Assembly: GCA_022448645.1 (NCBI GenBank)
Contig: JAKVBZ010000015.1
Span: 1 to 64,000 of the forward strand
DNA from: Pirellulaceae bacterium
GTDB taxonomy: Bacteria; Planctomycetota; Planctomycetia; Pirellulales; Pirellulaceae
Direction: 5' to 3'
DNA: 64,000 nucleotides
Notes under the pieces: model-generated
Told to the model about the DNA's origin: nothing
Database searches by the model: none
The model's input: only the letters and a program-made list of their open reading frames with translations
Made by a program: the position numbers and the translations under genes
Part shown: piece by piece, positions 37,701 to 45,192 of the stretch
Numbering within the stretch: the stretch's first letter is position 1
How the letters are laid out: every line of letters begins with the position of its first letter

Positions 37701-39853
37701 CAGATCATCATGTCGCAATCACCAGCCTGCAGGATGTTAACAGCAGCCGCGAGTGCACTGGAGGCCGATGTGCCGCCTGAGTCGATGGCGGCACCTCCAC
37801 CCATCAAGTTGAATGCTTTGGTGATGCGTGAGACGAGAGTGTTGGTGGTGTAGCTGCCTGTTTCGTCAATGATCGAGGGCATGTGCTTGATCAATGCTTC
37901 TTGATATTGTTCTCCCAATGTTTCGAGCTGGTCGTTGGGAACGCCCACTTTTTGCAATGCGGCTGAGAGTCGCTCTTTGAATTCTGGCAAGCGAAGTCCC
38001 ATCTGTAGCGACTCATGATATTCACCACTCGACATCGCACCTACGCAAACCCCCGTGCGCATGCGGTCGAATTCTTTATCGTCGTAACCAGCCATGGTCA
38101 TGGCTTGCTCGACTGCATCCAGCAACATGAATTGTAACGGATCAGCTGTCGCAAGTTGTTTGGGAGGAATGCGGTGCTTCTTCCAGTCGTATTCGAAATC
38201 AGTGATGAAGCCCCCCTGAATAGGGCCTTGTCCCTCCAGGTTCCGACCTGTTGTGCGCGCCACGGCTTCGCTCCAACGAGCCTCTGGCAATGGCGTGATG
38301 GCGCTGCGACCAGAAGATAATAAATCTCGAAAAGCGTCGATCGTTCGGGCACCCGGCAGTACCGATCCCATACCGATGATTGCGATGGGTTCACACGTTT
38401 GAGGGATGGTGCGTGGCACGTTGGCGGAAGTTTTCGACTCGGGCTGAAAGTCATCTAAGACGACATGTACGTTCAAGCCACCAATGCCAAATGAATTGAC
38501 CGCAGCTCGACGCGCATGTCCATCAGGATGCTGAGCCCACTCGATGGGCTGCGTGGGGACGAAGAAAGGTGAGTTGTCCCAATCGATTTTTGGGTTGAGC
38601 TGGCGGAGGTTCGGCGCGGGAGGAATGATACCATGTTTCATCGAAAGGATCGTCTTCAACAGACCGGCCATTCCCGCGGTTTCGATGGTGTGTCCCACAT
38701 TGCCTTTGACGCTACCGATTGGAATGCGTGTTCCCGCGGGCAATTTTCCGTCCAGTGTTTCGGCCAGGGACTGCAATTCCGTCTGATCACCAACTTGCGT
38801 CGAAGTAGCGTGAGCTTCAATGAATTGAAGTCGGCTGACATCGATGTCCGTTCCGTACGCTCGACGAATCGCTTCTATTTGACCTTCTTTGCGTGGTGCC
38901 CACAGACTCTTTCCATGACCGTCCGTCGAGATACCGATACCGCGAATCAGGGCGTGAATGTGATCACCATCGGTGAGTGCCCGATCGAGTGTTTTGACGA
39001 GCAACGTTACATAGCCTTCTCCGTTTACCAGGCCGTCGGCATCGGCATCGAACGGCCTGGTGCCCGTGGCACTGACAGATTGGGCACGTGAGAAAAGTAC
39101 CAAACTATCGAATTTACAATACGACGCGCCACCCACGACGGCCATGTCGATTTGTCCGAGTTGCAACGCACGTCCGGCCATGGCCAGTGCCTGGAGGGAA
39201 GACGCACAGGCAGCGTTGACGACCATATTGGGGCCGTCCAGTTTCAGCATTTTGCTGATGAGTGCAGCGCCACGGTGGGGACTGAGATTGAGGTTCCGTC
39301 GAGCTAATTGTTGAGCTCGAGCACCACGCACCCCCGCCACGATATCATCGATGACGGCACTGGTTTTACCACCGGTGATTTGGTCAATCTGTTCAATGTC
39401 TCTCAGGTATTCGGCGACCTGTTCGATCTGATTGGCAAAACAGACTTCGCCTCCCAACTCACTAGCTTTCACGTGGCCTACATAGACACCGACGTTTTCT
39501 CGGATCGGCATCTGGAATGGATCGTAACCCGCATGCCGGCACGCTTCTGCGGCGACATCACAAATCGTGAGGTGAGCCAAGTCCGAAGTGTCAATGTCTT
39601 CCTGGGTGAGTGGGCAGCGCTGGGGATCAATGCGTTTGTAGTCCATCAAACAAGCGATGGACGTGTATGACTTGCAGAGAATGCCTTTGTTTGGGTTGTA
39701 ATACAGACGGCGATTGAATCGCTCAGGAGGAATCTCTCCTTGGGTGCACCGACCGCTTTTTAATAGATCCCAGTAGGCTTCCAGACCGTCAGCGCTGGGC
39801 ATCTGGCAGGCCATACCAACGACTGCTAGCGGAGAATTACTGAACTGGGACAT
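31715..39853 (-). CDS. PUFA/PKS-type megasynthase KS-CLF-AT-C45-KR-DH
   Basis: A 2712-residue iterative-looking synthase. KS1 (about 1-470) has the full catalytic set Cys216, His348 (EAHATS) and His388 (GNVGHT). KS2 (about 488-895) has lost the cysteine: IDSGGTSASSAL places Gly693-Gly694 there, and the first His motif reads ETAARTSDD, so it looks like a chain-length-factor. AT (about 1059-1360) has GHSFGE with Ser1152. Next, at about 1435-1760, is a C45/acyl-CoA:6-APA acyltransferase-like Ntn domain with GSGCVQLAF (Cys1526) and ANEDLPL. KR (about 1855-2355) has TGGARGV and GQTDYGMAND (Tyr2269). A double-hotdog DH (about 2430-2712) has His2455 and Asp2630. No carrier domain is present; carriers are on the neighbouring gene. 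GAGGA lies seven bases before the ATG and only three bases separate it from the ligase gene. The KS-CLF-AT-KR-DH set resembles PUFA synthase parts; the C45 domain does not. Product unknown. Confidence 0.9.
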   Translation of the reverse strand: MSQFSNSPLAVVGMACQMPSADGLEAYWDLLKSGRCTQGEIPPERFNRRLYYNPNKGILCKSYTSIACLMDYKRIDPQRCPLTQEDIDTSDLAHLTICDVAAEACRHAGYDPFQMPIRENVGVYVGHVKASELGGEVCFANQIEQVAEYLRDIEQIDQITGGKTSAVIDDIVAGVRGARAQQLARRNLNLSPHRGAALISKMLKLDGPNMVVNAACASSLQALAMAGRALQLGQIDMAVVGGASYCKFDSLVLFSRAQSVSATGTRPFDADADGLVNGEGYVTLLVKTLDRALTDGDHIHALIRGIGISTDGHGKSLWAPRKEGQIEAIRRAYGTDIDVSRLQFIEAHATSTQVGDQTELQSLAETLDGKLPAGTRIPIGSVKGNVGHTIETAGMAGLLKTILSMKHGIIPPAPNLRQLNPKIDWDNSPFFVPTQPIEWAQHPDGHARRAAVNSFGIGGLNVHVVLDDFQPESKTSANVPRTIPQTCEPIAIIGMGSVLPGARTIDAFRDLLSSGRSAITPLPEARWSEAVARTTGRNLEGQGPIQGGFITDFEYDWKKHRIPPKQLATADPLQFMLLDAVEQAMTMAGYDDKEFDRMRTGVCVGAMSSGEYHESLQMGLRLPEFKERLSAALQKVGVPNDQLETLGEQYQEALIKHMPSIIDETGSYTTNTLVSRITKAFNLMGGGAAIDSGGTSASSALAAAVNILQAGDCDMMICAAGHRAMGLLAYELHASRGWLPAKQQNHPLDMQADGFVPGEGTGAVVLKRLADAKRDGDRICGVLRGFGASSAETTQQAVEHAISRSRCHSGLGEEGQHTSFVETAARTSDDGQQELTAIANATGSADHPVVIGNTTSQLGHTGGVSGLVNVLKATHTLVDMTSAPNLHLDQAAPNLANQEKVQAPTSNQPLTASTDDGRVFAGINSISEENLAYHFILERAEPVAPNATSAPTTVVDSNGTLESFLGKYRLIRLGANNPQTLAEQILQLSQSGAEAEHQFAKANQTLFSSNDLFRFAVVVEDPAELQKKCKLAAPLLQRQEPLTVLQDRGIFYQQPITNPQIAFLFPGHGSQYEGMLQSVTEEFAPATDALQQIQKVLQNLNFPSFQEVAWDRGDTLGVDVWQTQLALLCADTIMLASLQALDIHPDHVAGHSFGEFPALIAAGAWSFENAARATRARCQAIENSSGAHGIMLSVAAEAQILDEVAADIRTELHVSVRNAKDQIVVGGEEAPVRELAQRLQKRDIVTRVLAAPRAFHTPLMEDSKSPLANALTSINIGPPQVRMLSSVNNRYVAEPDDIRRNLVAQMTDPVHYDALIDRLVQQGVQILVEVGPHQILTKLHRKILGQREMVLIGADQPKRSGLRQILHLRACLECAGVWDHMTRGKVNVFRSSFDSASDTDISTDDHIEVKPSSSSSPALSPTADAAIQHDELMPTIEAAGTPYEIGLRCGQSQANEIRKLLRRYADFVGSPYHRLPDVQQDAARAEQFFLDDDMQELQGIADGAGVMVESLVVHNLMLFPETGSGCVQLAFADSTPSTSGILHAANEDLPLALTLEGPLPRNIQVRRPKDKTPHVIFGIAGELAGINGMNAVGLAVTSTMLLDMPRREGTRYGRSHNAIVKTILQDAADVDQAIQIARQYAGSGGWSMCITSEPSNEVAHLEYDGQQVKVKRHLSRHLAANHCQLQQGAAPIPKHSQHRLQRLSDLLQNAETPSVVEVQAVLRDQFDVARNRQTRFPTMNTIRRVDNQVSLIMRPSIGRAWITTPSSDQEKSNQFVEINLASLLDTGTDRLHTQQATLSTSSTAGQNVSNGIAATDNKLTSLLQGDQAEQALQDYGIGPDNRNGNVCFRFVMRTVATTEPSSQPLQLAGPVILLGANKVSEALRQRLSQSGATVHIIPALSDVDATLTELDPIFQKGPVPHLFLLTPYDQDADTTLDESEWHERRRKGASTPYFVCQKWCQHLLDADMLDKSSVVAATMMGGDFGFSGTVRSAESGALTGLVKSLRIELGMKTKGKFSAKIVDVAQSTSEDEVADAIFREISNHSSEIEVGYVDNQRLVVRPVVQSIRELPQTEDIPHGGTWVVTGGARGVTAVVARELGQRYGLKLHLIGSSPLPELDPSWRNMTPEQEKSLRAQVMKDAVAKKKIPAVAWSKVEKAIEIDRNLTEFREAGVQFTYYACDISNRDSLRKILEEIRLADGPIQGIVHGAGFESALRFEKKKRELVERTIAVKVDGAAGLMDLTRQDPLRYFLAFGSVSGRFGGLGQTDYGMANDMLCKLVDWFRFQRPECKSTCFHWHAWDEVGMAVRPESRHLREIGGVTYMPPLEGTNHLIQEVLAGAPEREVLITGWPFHKLNPEYASKVSGASSPKPAASTTSSPHNADSTPKRTAMNSTASPSTETGTTTAVASTATAVMANPQISNLPLVDRIVTFEPEQRVVADSRMDPTSDPFLTQHLYKKRPILPAVISMSAVAQTASLLGTSSEQVMAIRNVELLEPMRFFTDRISTVQITAEVTPAGIECVVSSDFFTRTGKLVQEHRPYMRAVIDLGSSDQLQALTAPMPPDPEDPEAFSDLNYPHEGVLFHGEVFRGLKEFAVDPEHAWGRITTLDPVKLGGSRSGTEWWLPASAVDAAFYTCGVHVRETIPGVAKIPKSLDRLRTGRSPRVGETLLAFSTCRDLSESEATYDFTIYGDDGSIIVMVEGYHGVFVPRLK

Positions 39854-39856
39854 TCA

Positions 39857-41344
39857 TTATCCTCGAATCAATTTCATGTTGTGATTACGCCTCAGATGAG
39901 ACACGAATTCGATGTGGCTGGGGATTTTTGCCGGATCGAGACGATGGCGCAGATATTCTTTCAGCTGCCCTTGATCGGGTGTCGTTTTTTCCTGTGGAAC
40001 CACATAGGCCACAATGGTTTCTCCCAATCGCTCGTCATCGCGACCAGCGACGTATGCTTCTCGAATGTTAGGAAATCCCAAGATCTCTTGTTCCACTTCT
40101 TCTGGGCTAACGCTGATACCTCGAGTGATGATGATGTTCTTTTTGCGTCCGCGGATATAAAGGTAGCCGTCCTGATCCTGGTAACCGCAGTCGCCTGTTG
40201 CCAGCCAGCCATTTCGGAGAACGCGTGCGGTCTCTTGCGGTTTTTTGTAGTAACCCAGCATCACGTTAGGGCCTTGAATGCAAATTTCACCAAACTCGTC
40301 AGGCGGTAGTGTTTGGCCCGCTTCGTTCATGATGGCTACTTGCACGTTCGGTAATGGCCGTCCTGAACTTGACAGTTTGTGAGGTTGGTCACCGGGCGTG
40401 AGTGTCGTGCAGCGAGGGGATGCCTCGGTCAAACCGTATCCGTAGAAAAAGCCAATATGAGGGAAAGCTTCACGTAACTGCTGGAAAGGGGCTACGGCGA
40501 ATGGGGCGGAGGCGAAGAAGATCTTTTTGACAGAAGCCAACTTGGGTGCCACTTCTTCACTGCGCGACAACATTGTAGACAGGATAAACGGTGTGACATT
40601 GACAGCAGTTACTTGCTGTTGTTCCAGCATTTTGCAGAAATTCCCCAGCACGAAGATCCCTTTATGGATGTGGATCGTCATGCCGGCAGAAAGGTAAGCC
40701 AGAAGTTCCGTTGTATTGGTTCCCACGGCGGTCATGGGTAGAACGATGGTAGCAATGTCATTTTCGGAAAGTTGTGCAACGTCGTTAAACGATTGGATGT
40801 TGGCTTGCAAATTCGCGTTGGAGAGCATCACCCGTTTGGGATTACTGGCGGTACCTGACGTCGAGATTAGGACTGCGACATCGTCGTGTGGCAGCACGCC
40901 GGAGTCCGTAGACAAGTCGCTTTGGTGGAGGACATTGGAATGGGCCTTCTGTCCGGCTGTGTCCAGAGTCAATACTGCACGCACTTTGGGGACTTGTTGT
41001 GCCGCCGTCGTGACAGCCTCGGCGTGAGCGGCGTCGGTGATGGCATAGGTAGCGTCGCAATACGCCATTTCGCCGGCGAGTCGTTCGTGTGGCAGCGAGA
41101 TAGGAGTTGGTGCGATGATGCCGTCTGCTTTGGCGACCGCGAAATAAGCAACGACGTATTCTATGGAATTAGGAAGAAACAGGAATCCGTGTCGACTTGC
41201 AAGTCCATGTTTGCGCAAGGTTTCGGCAAGCGTATCGCTACGCTCATCCAGTTCACCGTAGGTGATCTGGTGCTGGCCGTGCCGCAACGCGATACGTTGC
41301 GCATGACGCTCAGCACCACGGCGAATTACTTCGTGGACTTTCAT
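39857..41344 (-). CDS. AMP-forming acyl/aryl ligase (ANL family)
   Basis: A 495-residue adenylate-forming enzyme. Core motifs are STSGTASNPKRVMLSN (A3, a variant of TSGTTGxPK), GYGLTEASPR (A5), ELCIQGPNVMLGYY-type region, WLATGDCGYQDQDGYLYIRGRKKN (A7-A8, split over strands) and NMKLIRG with the A10 lysine at the very end. It would activate a carboxylic acid as acyl-AMP and load it on CoA or on a carrier protein. It lies between the ACP gene (45 bp) and the megasynthase (3 bp), so it most likely supplies the starter acid. Substrate is not predictable by eye. Confidence 0.85.
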   Translation of the reverse strand: MKVHEVIRRGAERHAQRIALRHGQHQITYGELDERSDTLAETLRKHGLASRHGFLFLPNSIEYVVAYFAVAKADGIIAPTPISLPHERLAGEMAYCDATYAITDAAHAEAVTTAAQQVPKVRAVLTLDTAGQKAHSNVLHQSDLSTDSGVLPHDDVAVLISTSGTASNPKRVMLSNANLQANIQSFNDVAQLSENDIATIVLPMTAVGTNTTELLAYLSAGMTIHIHKGIFVLGNFCKMLEQQQVTAVNVTPFILSTMLSRSEEVAPKLASVKKIFFASAPFAVAPFQQLREAFPHIGFFYGYGLTEASPRCTTLTPGDQPHKLSSSGRPLPNVQVAIMNEAGQTLPPDEFGEICIQGPNVMLGYYKKPQETARVLRNGWLATGDCGYQDQDGYLYIRGRKKNIIITRGISVSPEEVEQEILGFPNIREAYVAGRDDERLGETIVAYVVPQEKTTPDQGQLKEYLRHRLDPAKIPSHIEFVSHLRRNHNMKLIRG

Positions 41345-41389
41345 GGGTAATCACTTGTACTACGGGCTCTTGCGAGCATCCGCAGCGGC

Positions 41390-43651
41390 TCATGTTTTTT
41401 CGGCAAGCTTGCGGGCGACCAGTTCGGCGAATGCTCCAGATCGATTGAGGCTCTCGACTTCGAGATCCTCCAAGCTGATCGTGATGCTGAACTGCTTCTC
41501 AACCGCCGTAATCAGATCCAACATGCCAACGGAGTCCAGTCCGACGTCTTCGATCAACCGGGTGTTCCCAGTTAGATCCGTTCGGGCACCGTCCGCCATG
41601 TTCCTTTCCTTGAGAATCTGGCTTACTGCTTGCAGAATGGATGGAACGTCGGCCGTGTTGGCTTTTTCATTTTCATGGACGTCCAATCCAGAGGCAGACG
41701 AAGTAGGAGCGGCAGCAACCGTTGCCGTCGCCGCAGACTTCGATTTGGGGTGGGTTCCCTGTAGGAAACTCATCACGTTTCGCAACGTGACGAAATCGTC
41801 CAGGGTCAAATCTTCGGTAGGTGTGATTTCAAAATACTCACGCAGTTCGCCGAACAGCTGAGCCTTCTTAATGCTGTCAATGCCCAGATCGGCTTCCAGG
41901 TCCGCATCCATTTCGACGATTTCTGCAGGATACCCAGTCTGCTCGACGACAAAATTGATCAAGAACGACTCCAACTGTTCCGGTGGTGGAGCTTTGTCGG
42001 TGGTTTGCACGGCAGCCGTCGCTGTCGGTGACGAGACGGTAGGAGTTGTTGGAGTATCGGTGCTTTCCGCAGAGGAGGTGGAGAGCCCGTCGCTACCCAA
42101 GGACGCGTCGCTACCCAAGGAGGTTGTGTCATTCGCGACAAGTTGCTGTTTTTCGTGAGTCCCCTGTAGGAATTTCATCACGTCGCGCAACGTGGGGAAA
42201 TCGTCCAGCGTGATCTCTTCTGTGGGTGTGATGTCAAAGTATTCACGGAGCTCGCCAAACAATTGAGCCTTCTTAATGCTGTCGATTCCCAAATCGGCTT
42301 CCAGGTCCGCATCCATTTCGACGATTTCTGCAGGATACCCAGTTTGTTCCACGACGAAATTGATCAAAAACGGCTCCAACTGTTCGGCAGACGGAGCCTT
42401 GTCCGAAATAGGCGTGGCCGCAGCCGAGGATGTTACCGGAGTCTCTGCGGTTACCGTTGTCGGTGGAGGCGGAGTTGACGCTGGAACGACCGCTTCATGG
42501 GCTGGTGCAGAGGATTGCTGTTTGCCGTGCGTGCCTTGCAGGAAATTCATCACGTCACGAAGCGTGGGGAAATCGTCCAGCGTGATCTCTTCGGTAGGGG
42601 TAATGTCGAAGTACTCTCGTAGTTCGCCGAACAGTTGCGCTTTCTTAATGCTATCGATCCCCAGGTCGGCTTCGAGATCCGCATCCATTTCGACGATCTC
42701 GGCCGGGTACCCCGTCTGTTCCACGACGAAGTTGATCAAGAAGGGTTCCAGTTGGTCTGCCGCAGGTGCAGACGACTTCGGCGTCGGTGCGCTGACAGTT
42801 TCCGTCGTAGGAGCGGGTGTTGCCGAAGGGGCCATGTCCAACACCGTATTGGCAGGTTCTCCAGTCGAGATTTCGGCTGAGGCGCTGGTTACGGTATTTG
42901 CCGTCTCAGAGGTACCGTCTGAGTCTTGGCCTTGACGCAGGAATTCAAAGACGTGACGCAACGTAGGGAAATCGTCTAATGTCATGTCTTCGGTCGGTGT
43001 CATCTCGAAATACTCGCGCAATTCGCCAAACAGCTGTGCTTTCTTGATGCTATCGATTCCCAAATCGGCTTCCAGATCTGCATCCATTTCGACGATTTCT
43101 GCCGGGTATCCAGTCTGCTCGACGACGAAATTGATGAGGAAGTGTTCGAGCTGTTCAGGCGGAGGAGCCACGTCTTTAGCCCGAACCGCCAGAGGTGCGC
43201 TTGGTGTGTGGGAACCGTTTCCATTGCTCAGCTCTGGCGGAACACTAGGCGGGGTGGCAGGACTGCCATTTTGACCATTACTCTGGCTCCGTGCGCCGTT
43301 CCCGTAGGTACTATGGCCTGAGGAGCCATTACTTGTAAGACTGCTGTCAGAATGGGGGGGCAGCATCTGACCAAGCGATGTGCTGTGACCATTACCATTT
43401 GATGAGCCGTTTCCATGGCTCGTCGCGGCCTCTTCATTCGGTAAACGGGACGTTGCTGGGGGCAAATCGGAAGTCGAGGCAGATGGCGCGCCTCGCGTTT
43501 GAGAGAGCGCCTTTTCTCGCATCTTGTTCTTGCGAACTAGTGTGGCATCGAAGTGAACAATGCGCGCTGCGCCGTATACAACGGTCGATTTGGCCTCAGT
43601 TTGAGACTGTCCATTCGAGGATCCGTTGTTGGTCTGTGGAATCACGCTCAT
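41390..43651 (-). CDS. five-carrier-domain acyl carrier protein
   Basis: A 753-residue protein with five carrier domains. Four are near-identical PUFA-type ACPs carrying the LGIDSIKKAQLFGELREYF motif, with phosphopantetheine serines at 201, 334, 458 and 593. The fifth, C-terminal, is divergent: VGLDSVGMLDLITAVEKQF, Ser707. Linkers are Ala/Pro/Ser/Thr-rich. The first 50 residues (AARIVHFDATLVRKNK) may be a docking tail; then a Ser/Gly/Asn-rich spacer runs to about 140. The four ACPs share long DNA identity, so they arose by recent duplication or are kept alike by gene conversion. Tandem ACPs raise output in PUFA synthases; the separate fifth type may serve another step such as starter loading by the ligase. 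Confidence 0.93.
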   Translation of the reverse strand: MSVIPQTNNGSSNGQSQTEAKSTVVYGAARIVHFDATLVRKNKMREKALSQTRGAPSASTSDLPPATSRLPNEEAATSHGNGSSNGNGHSTSLGQMLPPHSDSSLTSNGSSGHSTYGNGARSQSNGQNGSPATPPSVPPELSNGNGSHTPSAPLAVRAKDVAPPPEQLEHFLINFVVEQTGYPAEIVEMDADLEADLGIDSIKKAQLFGELREYFEMTPTEDMTLDDFPTLRHVFEFLRQGQDSDGTSETANTVTSASAEISTGEPANTVLDMAPSATPAPTTETVSAPTPKSSAPAADQLEPFLINFVVEQTGYPAEIVEMDADLEADLGIDSIKKAQLFGELREYFDITPTEEITLDDFPTLRDVMNFLQGTHGKQQSSAPAHEAVVPASTPPPPTTVTAETPVTSSAAATPISDKAPSAEQLEPFLINFVVEQTGYPAEIVEMDADLEADLGIDSIKKAQLFGELREYFDITPTEEITLDDFPTLRDVMKFLQGTHEKQQLVANDTTSLGSDASLGSDGLSTSSAESTDTPTTPTVSSPTATAAVQTTDKAPPPEQLESFLINFVVEQTGYPAEIVEMDADLEADLGIDSIKKAQLFGELREYFEITPTEDLTLDDFVTLRNVMSFLQGTHPKSKSAATATVAAAPTSSASGLDVHENEKANTADVPSILQAVSQILKERNMADGARTDLTGNTRLIEDVGLDSVGMLDLITAVEKQFSITISLEDLEVESLNRSGAFAELVARKLAEKT

Positions 43652-43728
43652 GGTTTAGCTTTCATACAACTCACTGCTGTTGGCGACTGTGTCCTTTCTG
43701 CCGCGTTCCAGTCAATTTCATTTAAATG

Positions 43729-45192
43729 TTAGTTGTGTACAATTTGTTCCAGAAGCCGTAAAAAATTCTTCTGTCGTGGGTCCTTCCCTTCGACAGTGAT
43801 TTGTCCTTGGTGCAAACATTCTTGCACGGAAACGCGACGTTCTGTTAAACGGTCAAAAGTATTGGAATTCAGATAAATCAGCTCATGACAGTCTGCAGAC
43901 AGGCCATGTCGGAAGGCAACTGGGCGATCCTGGTCCAGGAAAATTTCCCATTGTCCACCTCCGGGACCATTGACTTGTAATCCGAATCGGGCAGCCTGTT
44001 GACTGGGCCTGGCCGATTCTTGCAGCAGCTTGCCCAATCGTCCCGTCACGTCACACTTCAACTGAACGGGGGCGGGACGTGGCCAGCCAAAATTGGATTC
44101 TATGGCGAACTTGCACAGTCGAACGAGCATCTCGCAATTGACTTCCGGACACGGCAAGTGTGGGGCAGCGCGACGAGTATTTGTCAAATCAAATTGGGGA
44201 TCGTCTTTCCAGTAAGATTCGTAGATCTTCATTTGGTTCCGAAAATAGGAGACGAACTCGTCCTGATTAAAGGTCCAACTGTTCTCCTGATGATCTGCAC
44301 TGGCGGTCAGGTCGCTGTAGGTTAAGAATCCTTGTGCCATCGCATCACGCATAATATTTGCGGTTGCTGGCTTCTCAGGAGCCAAATGGTACGTTTCGCC
44401 ATGATGCTGTGAATTTGTGATCATGTGGGTCATTACTTCCGAAACCCAGTTCACAGGGACAAGATTCTTGCGCTCATGTCCTTGAATCTGAATGGATTCT
44501 TGCAATGGACCGGCTTGTAAGTCGTCCCGCATGATGTGACGAAACATGGTATGCACAAGTTTTAAGGGGACATAAAAACCGTGAAACGTAGGTGTGTAGC
44601 CGGTTTGAGAATCTCCAATAATAATTGCTACGCGGTAGATTGTCGGTGGATGAATATGGTCGGCAGCACGCACCATCAATTCGCCTTCCAGCTTGCTGCG
44701 CTCATAGTCAGTGTTCATTTCCTGGCCTTCGTTAAGCTCGCTTTCGTACACCAATCCATCACGCTTGCCACAGACATATGCTGTCGAGACGTGATGGTAG
44801 TTTCGAATGCCAGTATGACGGCAGAACGCTAGGGCATTGGCAGTGCCGTTGATGTTGGTACGCCAAGGTTCTTCATCCGGCCGCTTGCCGTAGTAAGTCA
44901 CGCTGGCGGCGTTTTGGACGATGGAGTCACAATTCTCACTGACCCACTGTAACTGTTCGTCGGACAAATCGAATTGTTCGTTGGACAGGCTACCCTGTAG
45001 AATCACTGGACGAGGCAACGTATGGCCCGCCTGTTTGTCCCAGCGGGCCATGATTGCTTCAATGCGCTGGCGGGCACTTTCTATCTTGTTCGACCGAACC
45101 AACACTGCCACACGTTGCCCCGCGACCATCAAGTCGCGCAACAAGTATGAGCCCAAAAGTCCGGTGGCCCCTGTTAGTAAGTGATATGGCAT
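43729..45192 (-). CDS. thioester-reductase-like SDR fused to SCP2-like domain
   Basis: A 487-residue two-domain protein and the first gene of the operon. Residues 1-350 are an extended SDR of the thioester-reductase/male-sterility type: TGATGLLGSYLLRDL (NAD(P) site), VQNAASVTYYGKRPDE, VSTAYVCGKRDG and the catalytic YERSKLEGE. Such enzymes release a carrier-bound acyl chain as aldehyde or alcohol. Residues about 385-487 resemble an SCP2 sterol-transfer domain: GGQWEIFLDQDRPVAFRHG, ADCHELIYLNSNTFDRL and GQITVEGKDPRQKNFLRLL. The lipid-binding partner would fit a hydrophobic product. It is 77 bp upstream of the ACP gene and has an extended -10 promoter in front. Confidence 0.8.
   Translation of the reverse strand: MPYHLLTGATGLLGSYLLRDLMVAGQRVAVLVRSNKIESARQRIEAIMARWDKQAGHTLPRPVILQGSLSNEQFDLSDEQLQWVSENCDSIVQNAASVTYYGKRPDEEPWRTNINGTANALAFCRHTGIRNYHHVSTAYVCGKRDGLVYESELNEGQEMNTDYERSKLEGELMVRAADHIHPPTIYRVAIIIGDSQTGYTPTFHGFYVPLKLVHTMFRHIMRDDLQAGPLQESIQIQGHERKNLVPVNWVSEVMTHMITNSQHHGETYHLAPEKPATANIMRDAMAQGFLTYSDLTASADHQENSWTFNQDEFVSYFRNQMKIYESYWKDDPQFDLTNTRRAAPHLPCPEVNCEMLVRLCKFAIESNFGWPRPAPVQLKCDVTGRLGKLLQESARPSQQAARFGLQVNGPGGGQWEIFLDQDRPVAFRHGLSADCHELIYLNSNTFDRLTERRVSVQECLHQGQITVEGKDPRQKNFLRLLEQIVHN

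Noticed and set aside
41870..43140. Repeated DNA blocks that could look like a repeat array
   Set aside because: They are coding copies of ACP domains in one long frame, with spacers of variable length and protein-level conservation; not CRISPR.
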